DNA of 14,959 nucleotides from Prevotella sp. CAG:1320 (GTDB lineage: Bacteria > Bacteroidota > Bacteroidia > Bacteroidales > Bacteroidaceae): the NCBI GenBank assembly GCA_000435635.1, contig FR882101.1, forward strand, positions 1 through 14,959. The letters run 5' to 3'. This document shows positions 1-9,600 of the stretch, in pieces. Every line of letters starts with the position of its first letter. Positions within the stretch are counted from its first letter, which is position 1. The translations under genes were made by a program, and so were the position numbers. The notes below the pieces were generated by a model. That model was not told the origin of the DNA and did not search any database. It worked only from the letters and a program-made list of their open reading frames with translations.

Positions 1-57
1 GGGTGCAAAGCTACGGCAGGACGGCTAAAACCTTGATAAGTAAAACTATGCAGAACG
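1..57 (-). promoter_or_regulatory. Promoter module for a gene beyond the left edge
   Basis: Read on the minus strand, bases 13-6 are TAGCTTTG, a full match to the Bacteroidetes -7 consensus TAnnTTTG. Exactly 26 bases upstream lies the box CGTTCTGCATAGTTTTAC (57-40). The same box, with one mismatch and identical spacing, precedes the recombinase gene at 1884-1867, and both modules continue with CACC after the -7 motif. No good -33 TTTG is visible. Transcription would run off the left edge, so the gene served is not in the window. It is inferred to belong to the same mobile element. Promoter function is inferred from the motif alone. Confidence 0.55.
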
Positions 58-120
58 GCGAAAAAGAAACTGACAGACAAGAAAATACAGCATAATAGGA
101 AATATCAGTTATCCAAAGGC

Positions 121-166
121 GAAAAGAAAAAAGCCCGAAGAAGCGGAATGTCCCACTTCTTCGGGC
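121..166 (-). terminator. Rho-independent terminator of the recombinase/RhuM-like operon
   Basis: An 11-bp perfect inverted repeat (133-143 GCCCGAAGAAG with 156-166 CTTCTTCGGGC) encloses a 12-base loop. On the minus strand it is followed immediately by TTTTTTCTTTTC (132-121). It lies about 50 bases past the stop codon of the small ORF, so it would end the two-gene transcript before the promoter at the left edge. The GC-rich stem plus U-run makes this a textbook intrinsic terminator in the minus direction. Confidence 0.88.
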
Positions 167-215
167 AGATGGCATTGTGTGAATGCACGGGCGTATTGAT
201 ACGTAACTACACCCG

Positions 216-587
216 CTAACACTTACATGTTGTACTATTGCCTAACGAAAGCCAAAGCATTTGTCTGTCTTTTCGCAAGCACAGCCTTTCCAACAGGACG
301 TTGCGTACCCTTGCGGCATTGGGTGTATTGATACGGAAGGCAAGTGCCACGACCATCGGTAGGGCATACGTTGCCGCATAATAACCGTTGGGCAGCCTCA
401 TACGCTTTTCAACATCGTAAGGTTGCAACACTTCGCTTTTGTACACGGCTCGGATAGCAGCACGGAGTGTCGGGGCGATTACGTCGAACAGTCTTACCAA
501 TTCCATTTCGCTCATCCAAACATTAGTGGCATCGGACGGCACGGCAACCCTGCCGTACCCGTCCATCGTGATTGTTGTCCGTTTCAT
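216..587 (-). CDS. RhuM-like small protein, function unknown
   Basis: This is a 123-residue protein. Residues 23-50 (beginning NVWMSEMELVRLF) look like a helix-turn-helix, and residues 74-102 (YALPMVVALAFR followed by NTPNAARVRN) resemble the YxLdmiiavGyRvns-type block of the RhuM family. RhuM proteins were first noted on a Salmonella pathogenicity island; their biochemical role is not established. The similarity is recognised by eye and covers only the N-terminal part of typical RhuM proteins, which are two to three times longer. The start codon overlaps the recombinase stop as ATGA (587-584), implying translational coupling. The coupling suggests a partner or regulator of the recombinase, for example a directionality factor, but that is inference. 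There is no signal peptide or membrane segment. The C-terminus ends in CKC after a short non-conserved tail. Confidence 0.6.
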   Translation of the reverse strand: MKRTTITMDGYGRVAVPSDATNVWMSEMELVRLFDVIAPTLRAAIRAVYKSEVLQPYDVEKRMRLPNGYYAATYALPMVVALAFRINTPNAARVRNVLLERLCLRKDRQMLWLSLGNSTTCKC

Positions 588-1810
588 ATCCCTGCCACTT
601 TGATGTTACCGAAAGTCTGGTTCAGTTGGTTACCGAAAGCCGTCAAATCGTTACCTAACTTCTGCGTGGTTATCTTTGCGTAAATCTGTGTGGTCTTGAT
701 GTTTGTGTGTCCTAAAACACGGCTCACGCTTTCAATCGGCATGCCTTTGCTGAGGGCTAATGTGCCGAATGTATGGCGGGAGCAATGAAAGCTGATTTGC
801 TTGTTTATGCCACACTCGCTGATAACCTTTTTCAGCTTCTTGCAGACATTCCAATAGTTGATTTCGCCGAAAACCGAATTGTCCTTTTGGAACGGTCTGT
901 ACTTTCCGATTATTTGCAACGGAATGTCCAGCAGCTTCACTTGGAACGGGACGTCCGTCTTGTGCCGCTTGGAGATAATCCACTTCTCGCCGTTCACGTC
1001 CATAATCTCGTCCGTGGTCAGTTCCCTGATGTCTGCGAAGCTGAGTGCGGTAAAACAGGCAAAGACGAACAGGTCTCGGGTGAAAGCAAGCGTGGCATCG
1101 GAAAACTCATGCTCGATAAGCTGCCGGATTTCTCCCTCCGTAAGATATTCCCTTTCCTTTACGTTGGGTGTGATACGGAACTGCGCAAACGGGTTTCTCG
1201 GTATCAGCCCGTTGTAATGCGCCCGTGAAACGACCGTCTTGACCCACATGCAAGCCAGCCACACGGAAGCATTCTTCAAGCCTTGCTCCGTTGTGAGAAA
1301 TACGGAAAACTCCTTGATGAAGTCGGGAGTAAGTTCCAGCATGGACATATCACTGCGTTTGTAGAACGACTTGATGAACGCCGCCACATAGTTCCGTGAG
1401 CGCACCATCACACGGTAAGACCCCATGCAGCGGTCTTTGCCGACACGTTTCAGGAACTTGGCATTCTCCTTGTCGAATGCGCCGAGTATCGTTTCATACT
1501 CGCAGCCGATGCCCTGATAGGCGTTGCGTACCATTTCCGCCGTGACATACGCCTCACGGTCGGATATGCGCTGGTAGTGCTTGATGATTTGCGCCTTGAT
1601 GTTGTCAAGCGCAAGGTTCGTCTCCCTCGCTTCACGGCTCTTGCCCTTGACACGGTTGCCTTTTGCATCCCAAAGTACCTTTGAGATACTCCGCTTGCAA
1701 CTGAACTGCGCTACCGTCCCGTTGATTGTAACCCGTCCCATGATGGGGACAATTCCGTTCTTCTCTTTGCTTCCGTTTACATAAAAAACGGTCTTGAATG
1801 TACTCCTCAT
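584..1810 (-). CDS. Tyrosine recombinase (integrase) of a Bacteroides-type mobile element
   Basis: A 408-residue site-specific recombinase that would cut and rejoin DNA at the element's attachment sites through a 3'-phosphotyrosine intermediate. Residues 1-105 are the N-terminal arm-binding region, which includes a Bacteroidetes-type start (VNGSKEKNG, FSCKRSISKVLWD). Residues 106-205 are the SAM-like core-binding domain, and about 220-395 the catalytic domain. Visible catalytic residues are Lys284 (RHKT), His342 and Arg345 (HCSRHTF), His368 (VLGHTN) and the nucleophile Tyr377 (TTQIYAKI). The first arginine, normally in a TGLRxxD motif, is Ser257 here (ACFTALSFADI); the CTnDOT integrase family also has Ser at this position, so the enzyme is probably active. 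Length and the mostly complete catalytic set argue against a pseudogene. The ATG at 1810 follows a Bacteroidetes-type promoter at a short distance. It is coupled to the downstream RhuM-like gene. Confidence 0.93.
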   Translation of the reverse strand: MRSTFKTVFYVNGSKEKNGIVPIMGRVTINGTVAQFSCKRSISKVLWDAKGNRVKGKSREARETNLALDNIKAQIIKHYQRISDREAYVTAEMVRNAYQGIGCEYETILGAFDKENAKFLKRVGKDRCMGSYRVMVRSRNYVAAFIKSFYKRSDMSMLELTPDFIKEFSVFLTTEQGLKNASVWLACMWVKTVVSRAHYNGLIPRNPFAQFRITPNVKEREYLTEGEIRQLIEHEFSDATLAFTRDLFVFACFTALSFADIRELTTDEIMDVNGEKWIISKRHKTDVPFQVKLLDIPLQIIGKYRPFQKDNSVFGEINYWNVCKKLKKVISECGINKQISFHCSRHTFGTLALSKGMPIESVSRVLGHTNIKTTQIYAKITTQKLGNDLTAFGNQLNQTFGNIKVAGI

Positions 1811-1827
1811 AATCCTTGCTTTTTGTT

Positions 1828-1884
1828 TGGTGCAAAATTAGTTTACGGGAGTTGTAAAGGCAGAATGTAAACCTATGCAGAACG
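1828..1884 (-). promoter_or_regulatory. Recombinase promoter with duplicated upstream box
   Basis: On the minus strand TAATTTTG (1840-1833) matches the Bacteroidetes -7 consensus and lies 22 bases before the recombinase ATG. The box CGTTCTGCATAGGTTTAC (1884-1867) sits 26 bases upstream of it, as in the module at 1-57. The usual -33 TTTG is not evident, which would fit a promoter that needs a protein bound at the box. GCAGAA (plus strand) also recurs nearby at 1860, 1877 and 1884, and GTTTAC/GTAAAC (1841-1846/1867-1872) form a short inverted repeat. These could be regulator or recombinase arm sites. No binding protein can be named from the sequence. Confidence 0.65.
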
Positions 1885-2216
1885 CAGAAATAGAGACCGT
1901 TAGTGTTAAATGTGCACCAGGTATCGGGTAATGATTTGGAAGTGCATCTATTTCTGCAATCTGCCTAAATCAGTTTTCCCGACCTTATGCCAATTTGTTC
2001 CATCCGAAGCCAAACTCTCTGACTGTCAGCGAGAATGCTCAAATTTGCTTTATTCTGCGTTTTATCCTATTATTTTGTTTAACAAAACAAGTTAAATTGA
2101 AAACGAAGGCAAGTTGTATTTGGAAACGGAGTCTCACCATAGGAGAGTCCCGACGCCAAGACTTCATACCAAAGAAATGGCCATGGTGTGATGTGTTTGC
2201 TTCACGAAGTACAGAA
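1885..2216. other. Intergenic stretch between mobile element and rpoC; likely holds the element end
   Basis: No credible gene is seen here. Bases 1885-2100 are AT-rich. They contain TTTTGTT-T-AACAAAA (2073-2087), a palindrome with 7-bp arms, and two weak TTCTGC motifs (1952 and 2053). From about 2105 the sequence becomes less AT-rich and contains two imperfect hairpins (2128-2150 and 2164-2191). Since the recombinase points away from rpoC and such genes usually sit at an element's end, the attachment junction probably lies in this interval. The exact core site cannot be fixed without the other end of the element or an empty-site relative. Confidence 0.4.
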
Positions 2217-2262
2217 AACGAGAAGAGCCGAAGACCTAGACAGGTCTTCGGCTCTTCTCGTT
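2217..2262 (-). terminator. Terminator of the rpoBC transcript
   Basis: A perfect inverted repeat (2218-2237 with 2242-2261, extended by one A-T pair at 2217/2262) surrounds a 4-base loop, so the stem is about 21 bp and rich in G-C pairs. It starts 18 bases after the rpoC stop codon. In the minus direction the stem is followed by TTTTCTGT, a short U-tract. The very long stem probably compensates for the modest U-run and would also protect the rpoC 3' end from exonucleases. It insulates the element from read-through of the highly expressed polymerase operon. Confidence 0.85.
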
Positions 2263-2279
2263 AAATATCTTGAGGTGAA

Positions 2280-5200
2280 TTATTCTCCCTCTTGTGAATA
2301 GTCAAGCACGTTCTTGCGGTTGGCCTCCATGCGGTCGTAGTCCTCGCGGGAACCCACGATGAGCTTCTCCCACCTGCGCAGGCCAGTGCCCGCGGGTATC
2401 AGGTGACCGCATATCACGTTCTCCTTCATGCCCTCCAGGTAGTCGCTCTTGCCGCGGATGGCAGCCTCGTTGAGCACCTTGGTGGTCTCCTGGAAAGAGG
2501 CCGCGCTCATGAAGCTCTTCGTGCCCAAAGCGGCACGGGTGATGCCCTGCAATATCTGGGTGGAAGTGGCGGGCACGGCGTCACGCACCTGTACCAACTT
2601 CATGTCCCTGCGCTTCAGCATGGAGTTCTCGTCGCGCAAGCGGCGCACGGTGACTATCTGGCCGGCCTTCAGCCTCTCGCTGTCGCCGGGGTTGGTCACC
2701 ACTTTCTTGCCCCAGATGCGGTCGTTCTCATCCGCGAAGTCGAGCTTGTCCACCAACTCTTGCTCCAGGAACGTGGTATCGCCCGGGGCATCGATGCGCA
2801 CCTTGCGCATCATCTGGCGCACGATAATCTCGAAGTGCTTGTCGTTGATTTTCACACCCTGCAGGCGGTAAACGTCTTGCACCTCGTTGACGATGTATTC
2901 CTGCACGGCCGTGGGACCCTTGATGGCCAAGATGTCACTGGGCGTAACTACACCATCGGAGAGGGGCGTACCGGCGCGAACGGCGTCGTGCTCCTGCACC
3001 AGAATCTGCTTGGAAAGCGATACCAGGTACTTCTTCTGGTCACCGGTCTTGGAGGTGATGATAATCTCTCGGTTACCTCTCTTCACCTTGCCCATGGTGA
3101 CCTCGCCATCGATTTCAGAGACGACAGCGGGGTTAGACGGATTGCGCGCCTCGAACAACTCGGTCACACGAGGCAGACCACCCGTGATATCGCCCGCGCC
3201 ACCTACGGCTCTCGGTATCTTGACAAGGGTGGCACCAGTCTTGATGACCTGTCCATCCTCTACCACCACGTGGCCACCCACGGGGAAGTTGTATGTACCT
3301 ACCACCTCGCCATCGGCATCCAAGATGTCGCAAGTAGGCACCATGGAGCGGTTCTTGGAATCGGTGATAATCTTCTCGGTAAGACCCGTGGTCTCATCGG
3401 TCTCCGCACGGTATGTAGAGCCTTCCACCACGTCCTTGAAGCGAAGTGTACCTGCGTACTCGCTGACGATAACGGCATTGAAAGGATCCCAACGGGCTAT
3501 CAAGTCACCTTTCTTCACCATATCGTTATGCTTGAAGTAAAGAGATGAGCCATAAGGCACATTGAGCGTAGAGAGCACGATATTGGTGTTGGGATCCACA
3601 AAGCGGATTTCGGCCAAGCGGCTCACTACCATCTCACATTGTACGTCGTTGCCATCGTCTCCTTCCTCCTCGAAGGGCACAGTGCGCAACTCGTCAAACT
3701 CGACACGGGCATCATTCTTGGCCACGATGCTGGCATTGGCGGCGGCGTTACCTGCCACACCACCGGCGTGGAAAGTACGAAGTGTCAACTGAGTACCAGG
3801 CTCACCGATAGCTTGTGCGGCAATGACACCAACAGCCTCTCCCAACTGCACCATGCGGGCAGTAGCCAAGTTGCGGCCATAGCACTTCATGCAGACTCCA
3901 TGCTTGCTCTCGCAAGTGAGCACCGAGCGTATCGCCACGCTCTCAATGGGTGACTCCTCTATCATGCGAGCTTTCTCCTCGGTAATCTCCTCACCAGAGG
4001 CAACTATCAATTCTCCCGTAGTGGGATGCACCACATCATGCACGGAAACACGGCCCAAGATACGCTCATAGAGAGTGGAGATAACCTCATCGCCATTCTT
4101 GAGGGCAGTGCAAACCAATCCGCGCAAAGTGCCGCAGTCTTCCTCAGTGATAATCACGTCATGGGAAACGTCCACCAATCGGCGGGTCAGGTAACCTGCG
4201 TCCGCCGTCTTCATGGCTGTATCGGCAAGACCCTTACGGGCTCCGTGAGAAGAGATGAAGTACTCCAGCACGGACATACCCTCCTTGAAGTTGGAGAGAA
4301 TGGGGTTCTCGATAATCTGCGCACCCTCGGCACCAGCCTTCTGGGGCTTGGCCATCAAGCCACGCATACCTGAAAGCTGCTTAATCTGGTCTTTAGAACC
4401 ACGGGCACCAGAGTCGAGCATCATGAACACGGCGTTGAAACCTTGGTCGGCCTCCGTCATCTCCTTCATCAACACGTTACCCAAGTCGTTGTTGACATGC
4501 GTCCAGGTATCGATGACCTGGTTGTAACGCTCCGTGTCGGTGATGAAGCCCATATTGTAGTTATTGGTGATTTCCTCGATTTCCTTATTGCCTCGCGCCA
4601 CGATGGCCTCCTTCTCTGGCGGGATGATGATATCGTCAAGGTTGAAGGAGAGGCCTGCCACGTAAGACATGTGGTAACCCAGGTTCTTGATTCCGTCCAG
4701 GAACTCACAAGCCCGAGCCATACCCACGGTCTTGATTACGTCAGCGATGATACCACGCAAAGACTTCTTGGAAATGATGTCATTGAAATAACCCACCTCC
4801 TCAGGGATAATCTGGTTGACGATAACACGTCCCACGGTAGTCTCCACCATACGGGGCTGCAACACGCCATCTACCAAATCTTTCACCACCACTTTCACCA
4901 AGGCGTGCAATTCGCACTTACCTTCATTGTGAGCGATAAGAGCCTCCTCTGGTCCATAGAATGTCAAGCCCTCACCCTTCACGCCAGGACGAACCTTAGT
5001 AATATAATAGAGTCCGAGCACCATGTCCTGGGACGGAACGGTGATAGGTGCGCCATTGGCGGGATTGAGGATATTGTGGCTTTGGAGCATCAATATCTGC
5101 GCCTCAAGGATGGCCTCATTGCTCAGGGGAAGATGGACTGCCATCTGATCACCATCAAAGTCGGCGTTGAATGCGGTACATGCCAAGGGGTGCAATTGAA

Positions 5201-6605
5201 TGGCTTTTCCCTCAATCAACTTAGGCTGGAAAGCCTGAATACCCAGACGGTGAAGTGTCGGGGCACGGTTGAGCAATACAGGGTGACCTTTCATCACGTT
5301 CTCCAGGATATCCCATATCACAGGCTCGCGGCGGTCAACAATCTTCTTGGCACTCTTCACCGTCTTCACGATACCACGCTCGATAAGCTTGCGGATGATA
5401 AACGGCTTGTAAAGCTCAGCAGCCATCAACTTGGGCAGACCGCACTCACCCATCTTCAGCTCTGGGCCCACTACGATCACGGAACGGGCGGAATAGTCTA
5501 CACGCTTACCCAACAAGTTTTGGCGGAAACGGCCTTGTTTTCCCTTCAAGGAGTCTGAAAGCGACTTCAAGGGACGATTGCTCTCGCTCTTCACAGCCGA
5601 AGATTTGCGGGAATTATCGAAGAGGCTGTCCACGGCTTCCTGCAACATACGTTTCTCGTTACGGAGTATAACCTCAGGAGCCTTAATCTCCACCAACCTC
5701 TTAAGTCGGTTGTTACGTATGATTACCCTGCGATAGAGATCATTCAAGTCAGAAGTGGCAAAACGGCCGCCATCCAACGGAACCAACGGACGCAACTCAG
5801 GTGGAATGACTGGAATATTTTTCATCACCATCCACTCCGGCTTGTTGATTTCCTTGCTGGATCGGAATGCCTCTACTACCTGCAACCGCTTCAGTGCCTC
5901 TGTCTTGCGCTGCTGGCTGGAGTCATTATTGGCGGTATCACGCAACTCATATGAAAGGGAATCGAGGTCAAGCCCTTGCAGCAAATCGTAGATAGCCTCA
6001 GCACCCATCTTGGCCACGAACTTGTTGGGGTCATCATCTGCCAAGCGGTCATTGTTGGGGTCTATCAAGTTATCCACAATATTGGTGTACTCTTCCTCTG
6101 TCAAGAGGTCCATTTTGTGGGAACCATTGAGGTCAAGTCCTTCTTGGTCTTTTCTTCCCTCAAGAATACCCGGCTTCACCACAACGTACTTTTCATAGTA
6201 GATGATGGCATCCAGTTTCTTAGTGGGCATACCCAAAAGATAACCTATCTTGTTGGGCAAAGAGCGGAAATACCATATATGAGCTACGGGCACCACAAGT
6301 TCTATATGTCCAGAGCGCTCACGGCGCACCTTCTTCTCTGTTACCTCTACACCACAACGGTCACAGACAATACCTTTATAACGGATACGCTTATACTTGC
6401 CGCAGGCGCACTCGTAGTCCTTGGTAGGACCGAAAATACGCTCGCAGAACAAGCCGTCACGCTCCGGCTTATATGTACGATAATTGATGGTCTCGGGCTT
6501 GGTGACCTCACCGTATGAGTTCTCCAATATTTCCTCGGGAGAGGCGAGGCCTATGGTAATCTTCGAGAAATTATTCTTTACCTTTATATCTTTCTTAAAA
6601 GCCAT
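2280..6605 (-). CDS. rpoC: DNA-directed RNA polymerase subunit beta'
   Basis: A 1441-residue largest subunit of RNA polymerase, carrying the catalytic magnesium site. The N-terminal zinc site is Cys66, Cys68, Cys81 and Cys84. The invariant active-site motif [12 protein letters not shown] starts at residue 480, with Mg-binding Asp482, Asp484 and Asp486. The bridge helix is around 783-816 ([20 protein letters not shown]), and the second zinc site is Cys824, Cys898, Cys905 and Cys908. The trigger loop is around 922-951 (starting [20 protein letters not shown]). The conserved C-terminal block [15 protein letters not shown] is present, so the protein is full length. It begins 27 bases after the rpoB stop, consistent with one transcript, and ends at a strong terminator. 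The 3' third, roughly residues 1070-1441, is noticeably more GC-rich than the rest of the gene, though the protein reads normally. Confidence 0.99.
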   Translation of the reverse strand: MAFKKDIKVKNNFSKITIGLASPEEILENSYGEVTKPETINYRTYKPERDGLFCERIFGPTKDYECACGKYKRIRYKGIVCDRCGVEVTEKKVRRERSGHIELVVPVAHIWYFRSLPNKIGYLLGMPTKKLDAIIYYEKYVVVKPGILEGRKDQEGLDLNGSHKMDLLTEEEYTNIVDNLIDPNNDRLADDDPNKFVAKMGAEAIYDLLQGLDLDSLSYELRDTANNDSSQQRKTEALKRLQVVEAFRSSKEINKPEWMVMKNIPVIPPELRPLVPLDGGRFATSDLNDLYRRVIIRNNRLKRLVEIKAPEVILRNEKRMLQEAVDSLFDNSRKSSAVKSESNRPLKSLSDSLKGKQGRFRQNLLGKRVDYSARSVIVVGPELKMGECGLPKLMAAELYKPFIIRKLIERGIVKTVKSAKKIVDRREPVIWDILENVMKGHPVLLNRAPTLHRLGIQAFQPKLIEGKAIQLHPLACTAFNADFDGDQMAVHLPLSNEAILEAQILMLQSHNILNPANGAPITVPSQDMVLGLYYITKVRPGVKGEGLTFYGPEEALIAHNEGKCELHALVKVVVKDLVDGVLQPRMVETTVGRVIVNQIIPEEVGYFNDIISKKSLRGIIADVIKTVGMARACEFLDGIKNLGYHMSYVAGLSFNLDDIIIPPEKEAIVARGNKEIEEITNNYNMGFITDTERYNQVIDTWTHVNNDLGNVLMKEMTEADQGFNAVFMMLDSGARGSKDQIKQLSGMRGLMAKPQKAGAEGAQIIENPILSNFKEGMSVLEYFISSHGARKGLADTAMKTADAGYLTRRLVDVSHDVIITEEDCGTLRGLVCTALKNGDEVISTLYERILGRVSVHDVVHPTTGELIVASGEEITEEKARMIEESPIESVAIRSVLTCESKHGVCMKCYGRNLATARMVQLGEAVGVIAAQAIGEPGTQLTLRTFHAGGVAGNAAANASIVAKNDARVEFDELRTVPFEEEGDDGNDVQCEMVVSRLAEIRFVDPNTNIVLSTLNVPYGSSLYFKHNDMVKKGDLIARWDPFNAVIVSEYAGTLRFKDVVEGSTYRAETDETTGLTEKIITDSKNRSMVPTCDILDADGEVVGTYNFPVGGHVVVEDGQVIKTGATLVKIPRAVGGAGDITGGLPRVTELFEARNPSNPAVVSEIDGEVTMGKVKRGNREIIITSKTGDQKKYLVSLSKQILVQEHDAVRAGTPLSDGVVTPSDILAIKGPTAVQEYIVNEVQDVYRLQGVKINDKHFEIIVRQMMRKVRIDAPGDTTFLEQELVDKLDFADENDRIWGKKVVTNPGDSERLKAGQIVTVRRLRDENSMLKRRDMKLVQVRDAVPATSTQILQGITRAALGTKSFMSAASFQETTKVLNEAAIRGKSDYLEGMKENVICGHLIPAGTGLRRWEKLIVGSREDYDRMEANRKNVLDYSQEGE

Positions 6606-6632
6606 GTTGGTATATTATTAGGGGAATTCTCA

Positions 6633-9600
6633 TTAATCTAACTTGACACTCAGTCCGAGACCACGCAACTCATGCAAAAGCACGTTAAGAGACTCTGGTA
6701 TACCAGGAGTGGGCATAGGATCGCCCTTGACAATGGCCTCATAAGCCTTGCTACGTCCAGTGACATCATCAGACTTGATAGTCAATATCTCTTGGAGCAC
6801 ATGGCTGGCGCCAAAGGCCTCCAGGGCCCAGACCTCCATCTCTCCAAAACGCTGGCCACCAAACTGAGCCTTACCGCCCAAAGGTTGCTGAGTAATGAGA
6901 GAGTACGGACCAATGGAACGGGCATGCATCTTGTCTTCCACCATATGACCCAACTTCAAGAAGTAAGTGATACCAATAGTAGCGGGCTGATCGAAAGGCT
7001 CACCTGTCTCGCCATCATATATGTGCGTAGAGCAAAGACGAGGCAAACCTGCCTTGTCAGTCCACTCTGACAAATCATCCAACTTAGCACCATCGAAAAT
7101 CGGCGTAGCGAACTTCACGCCCAATTTCTTTCCCGCAGCACCAAGAATCGCCTCGAATATCTGTCCCAAATTCATACGAGAAGGCACACCCATAGGGTTC
7201 AACACCAAGTCTACAGGACGGCCGTCCTCCAAGAAGGGCATATCTTCCATGCGCACCACTTTAGAGACAATGCCCTTGTTACCATGGCGACCAGCAAGTT
7301 TATCACCCACCTGTATCTTGCGCTTCTTTGCCACATATACCTTAGCCATCTGCAAGACGCCAGAAGGCAGTTCGTCGCCAATAGTGATGGCGAACTTGCG
7401 ACGCTTCAGTTCTGCGTCAAGCAACTTGTACTTGCGAATATAGTTCATTACCAACTGCTGGATGAGTTTATCTGTATGCTCATCACCTGTCCAGTTGTTA
7501 GACTGCACGCTGTCATACTTCAGGTTCTTCAAAGCAGCGGTGGTGAAACGGGCGCCTTTGGAGATAATCTCCACACCAGAATAATCCTTGATACCCTCAG
7601 AAGTTTTGCCTTTAGTCAACGTCAACAACTTCTCCACCAAGATATCACGCAAGTCATTGTTCTTGGCTTCATACTCCTCGTCAATCTTCTGCAAGACAAT
7701 CTTATCTTGCCTCTTCGATTCGCGGGTTTTTACCGCACGAGAGAACAGCTTCTTGTCAATAACCACACCGCTCAGCGAGGGATTAGCTTTCAGCGAAGAG
7801 TCCTTCACGTCACCTGCCTTGTCTCCGAAAATAGCACGCAACAACTTTTCTTCAGGTGAAGGGTCGCTCTCTCCCTTAGGCGATATCTTGCCTATCAATA
7901 TGTCACCTGGTTCTACACGAGCGCCAATGCGAATGATTCCATTGTCATCAAGATCCTTGGTAGCCTCTTCGCTGACATTAGGAATATCACTAGTGAACTC
8001 CTCTACACCTCGTTTAGTCTCACGCACGTCAAGTGAATACTCATCAACATGCACAGAGGTGAGCACGTCATCTCTTACAATGCGTTCAGAGATAACCACA
8101 GCATCCTCATAGTTGTAACCTTTCCAGGGAATATAAGCCACCAACAGGTTGCGTCCCAAAGCCAACTCACCATTCTCTGTAGCGTAACCCTCCGTGAGAA
8201 TATCTCCCGCTTTCACACGCTGTCCCTTCTCACAAATAGGGCGCAAGTCAATGGTCATATTTTGGTTCGTGCGTCGGAACTTTGGTATGCGATATTCTTT
8301 CAAGGCAGGCTCGAAACTTACGAATTCCTCATCCTCAGTGCGGTCATAAAGAATGCGAATAGTCGTAGCGTCGACATACTCTATCACGCCATCTCCTTCG
8401 GCAGTAATCATCGTACGGGAGTTTTCGCACACCTGTTTCTCCAAACCTGTTCCCACGATAGGAGCCTCATTGTGTAAAAGAGGAACTGCTTGGCGCATCA
8501 TATTACAACCCATCAATGCACGGTGACCATCATCATGCTCCAAGAAAGGAATCAGACCAGCTGACACTGAAGCAATCTGCTGAGGAGATACATCCACGTA
8601 ATCCACCTCAGTAGGTGGCACTACAGGATAATCAGCATCTTTACGGCACTTCACAACCTTGCGGATAAAACTTCCTTCCTCTGTTAAGGGGGCGTTACCC
8701 TGGCCAATAATCTTGCCTTCCTCATCTTCAGCGGTCAAGAAAACGACATCATTATTGTCCATATCCACTTTATTGTCATTCACCTTACGATAGGGAGTGA
8801 CAATAAATCCCAAGTCATTAATCTTGGCATACATGGAGAGCGAGGATATCAGACCAATGTTTGGTCCTTCAGGACTTTCGATAGGGCAAAGGCGGCCATA
8901 ATGGGTATAGTGCACGTCACGCACCTCAAAACCAGCACGCTCACGAGATAGACCTCCAGGACCTAAGGCGGAAAGACGGCGCTTATGGGTCACCTCTGCC
9001 AAAGGATTGGTTTGGTCCATAAACTGTGATAACGGGTTAGTACCGAAGAAAGAGTTAATCACGCTGGAAATAGTTTTTGCGTTAATCAAGTCCGTCGGGG
9101 TAAACTCCTCGTTGTCACGTACGTTCATACGCTCCCGAATGGTTCGGCTCATACGAGCTAAACCTATAGAGAACTGATTAGCCAACTGCTCACCCACAGT
9201 ACGCACACGACGATTGGAAAGATGGTCGATATCGTCCACCGTGGCGTTGGAGTTAATTAGCTGGATCAGGTATTTTATGATTTCAATAATATCGTCCTTG
9301 GTCAAGACTCTCACATCCATATCGGTGTCAAGTCCCAACTTTTTGTTAATACGATAGCGACCCACTTCGCCTAGGTCGTAACGTTTGTCTGAGAAGAACA
9401 GGTTCTGGAACACCTCTCGCGCACTAGCGTCATCAGCAGGATCTGCATTACGCAACTGACGATAAATGTAATTCACAGCCTCTTTTTCAGAGTTGCTGGG
9501 GTCTTTCGCCAACGTATTAAAGATAATAGCGTACTTATTGGCGGCTTCCTCATCCTTGTGAAGCAAGACCGAAGAAGCTCCGCTGTCAAGTATCTCCTCA

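Noticed and set aside
46..1884. The 12-bp direct repeat CTATGCAGAACG (46-57 and 1873-1884) as attL/attR of a 1.8-kb element
   Set aside because: Both copies sit at the same fixed distance upstream of a -7 promoter motif and the similarity extends to that motif, so a shared promoter/operator explains them better than target-site duplication.
1995..2264. 89-codon plus-strand frame in the intergenic stretch
   Set aside because: It runs into the rpoC terminator stem, has no promoter or ribosome-binding signal that I can see, and shows no domain. I treat it as chance.
2403..3548. Long open frame on the plus strand opposite rpoC (381 codons)
   Set aside because: It lies wholly antisense to an undoubted rpoC, has His/Leu/Val-heavy composition typical of a reverse-strand shadow, and matches no family I know. 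The same applies to plus-strand frames opposite rpoB (9558-10484) and tuf (13869-14861).
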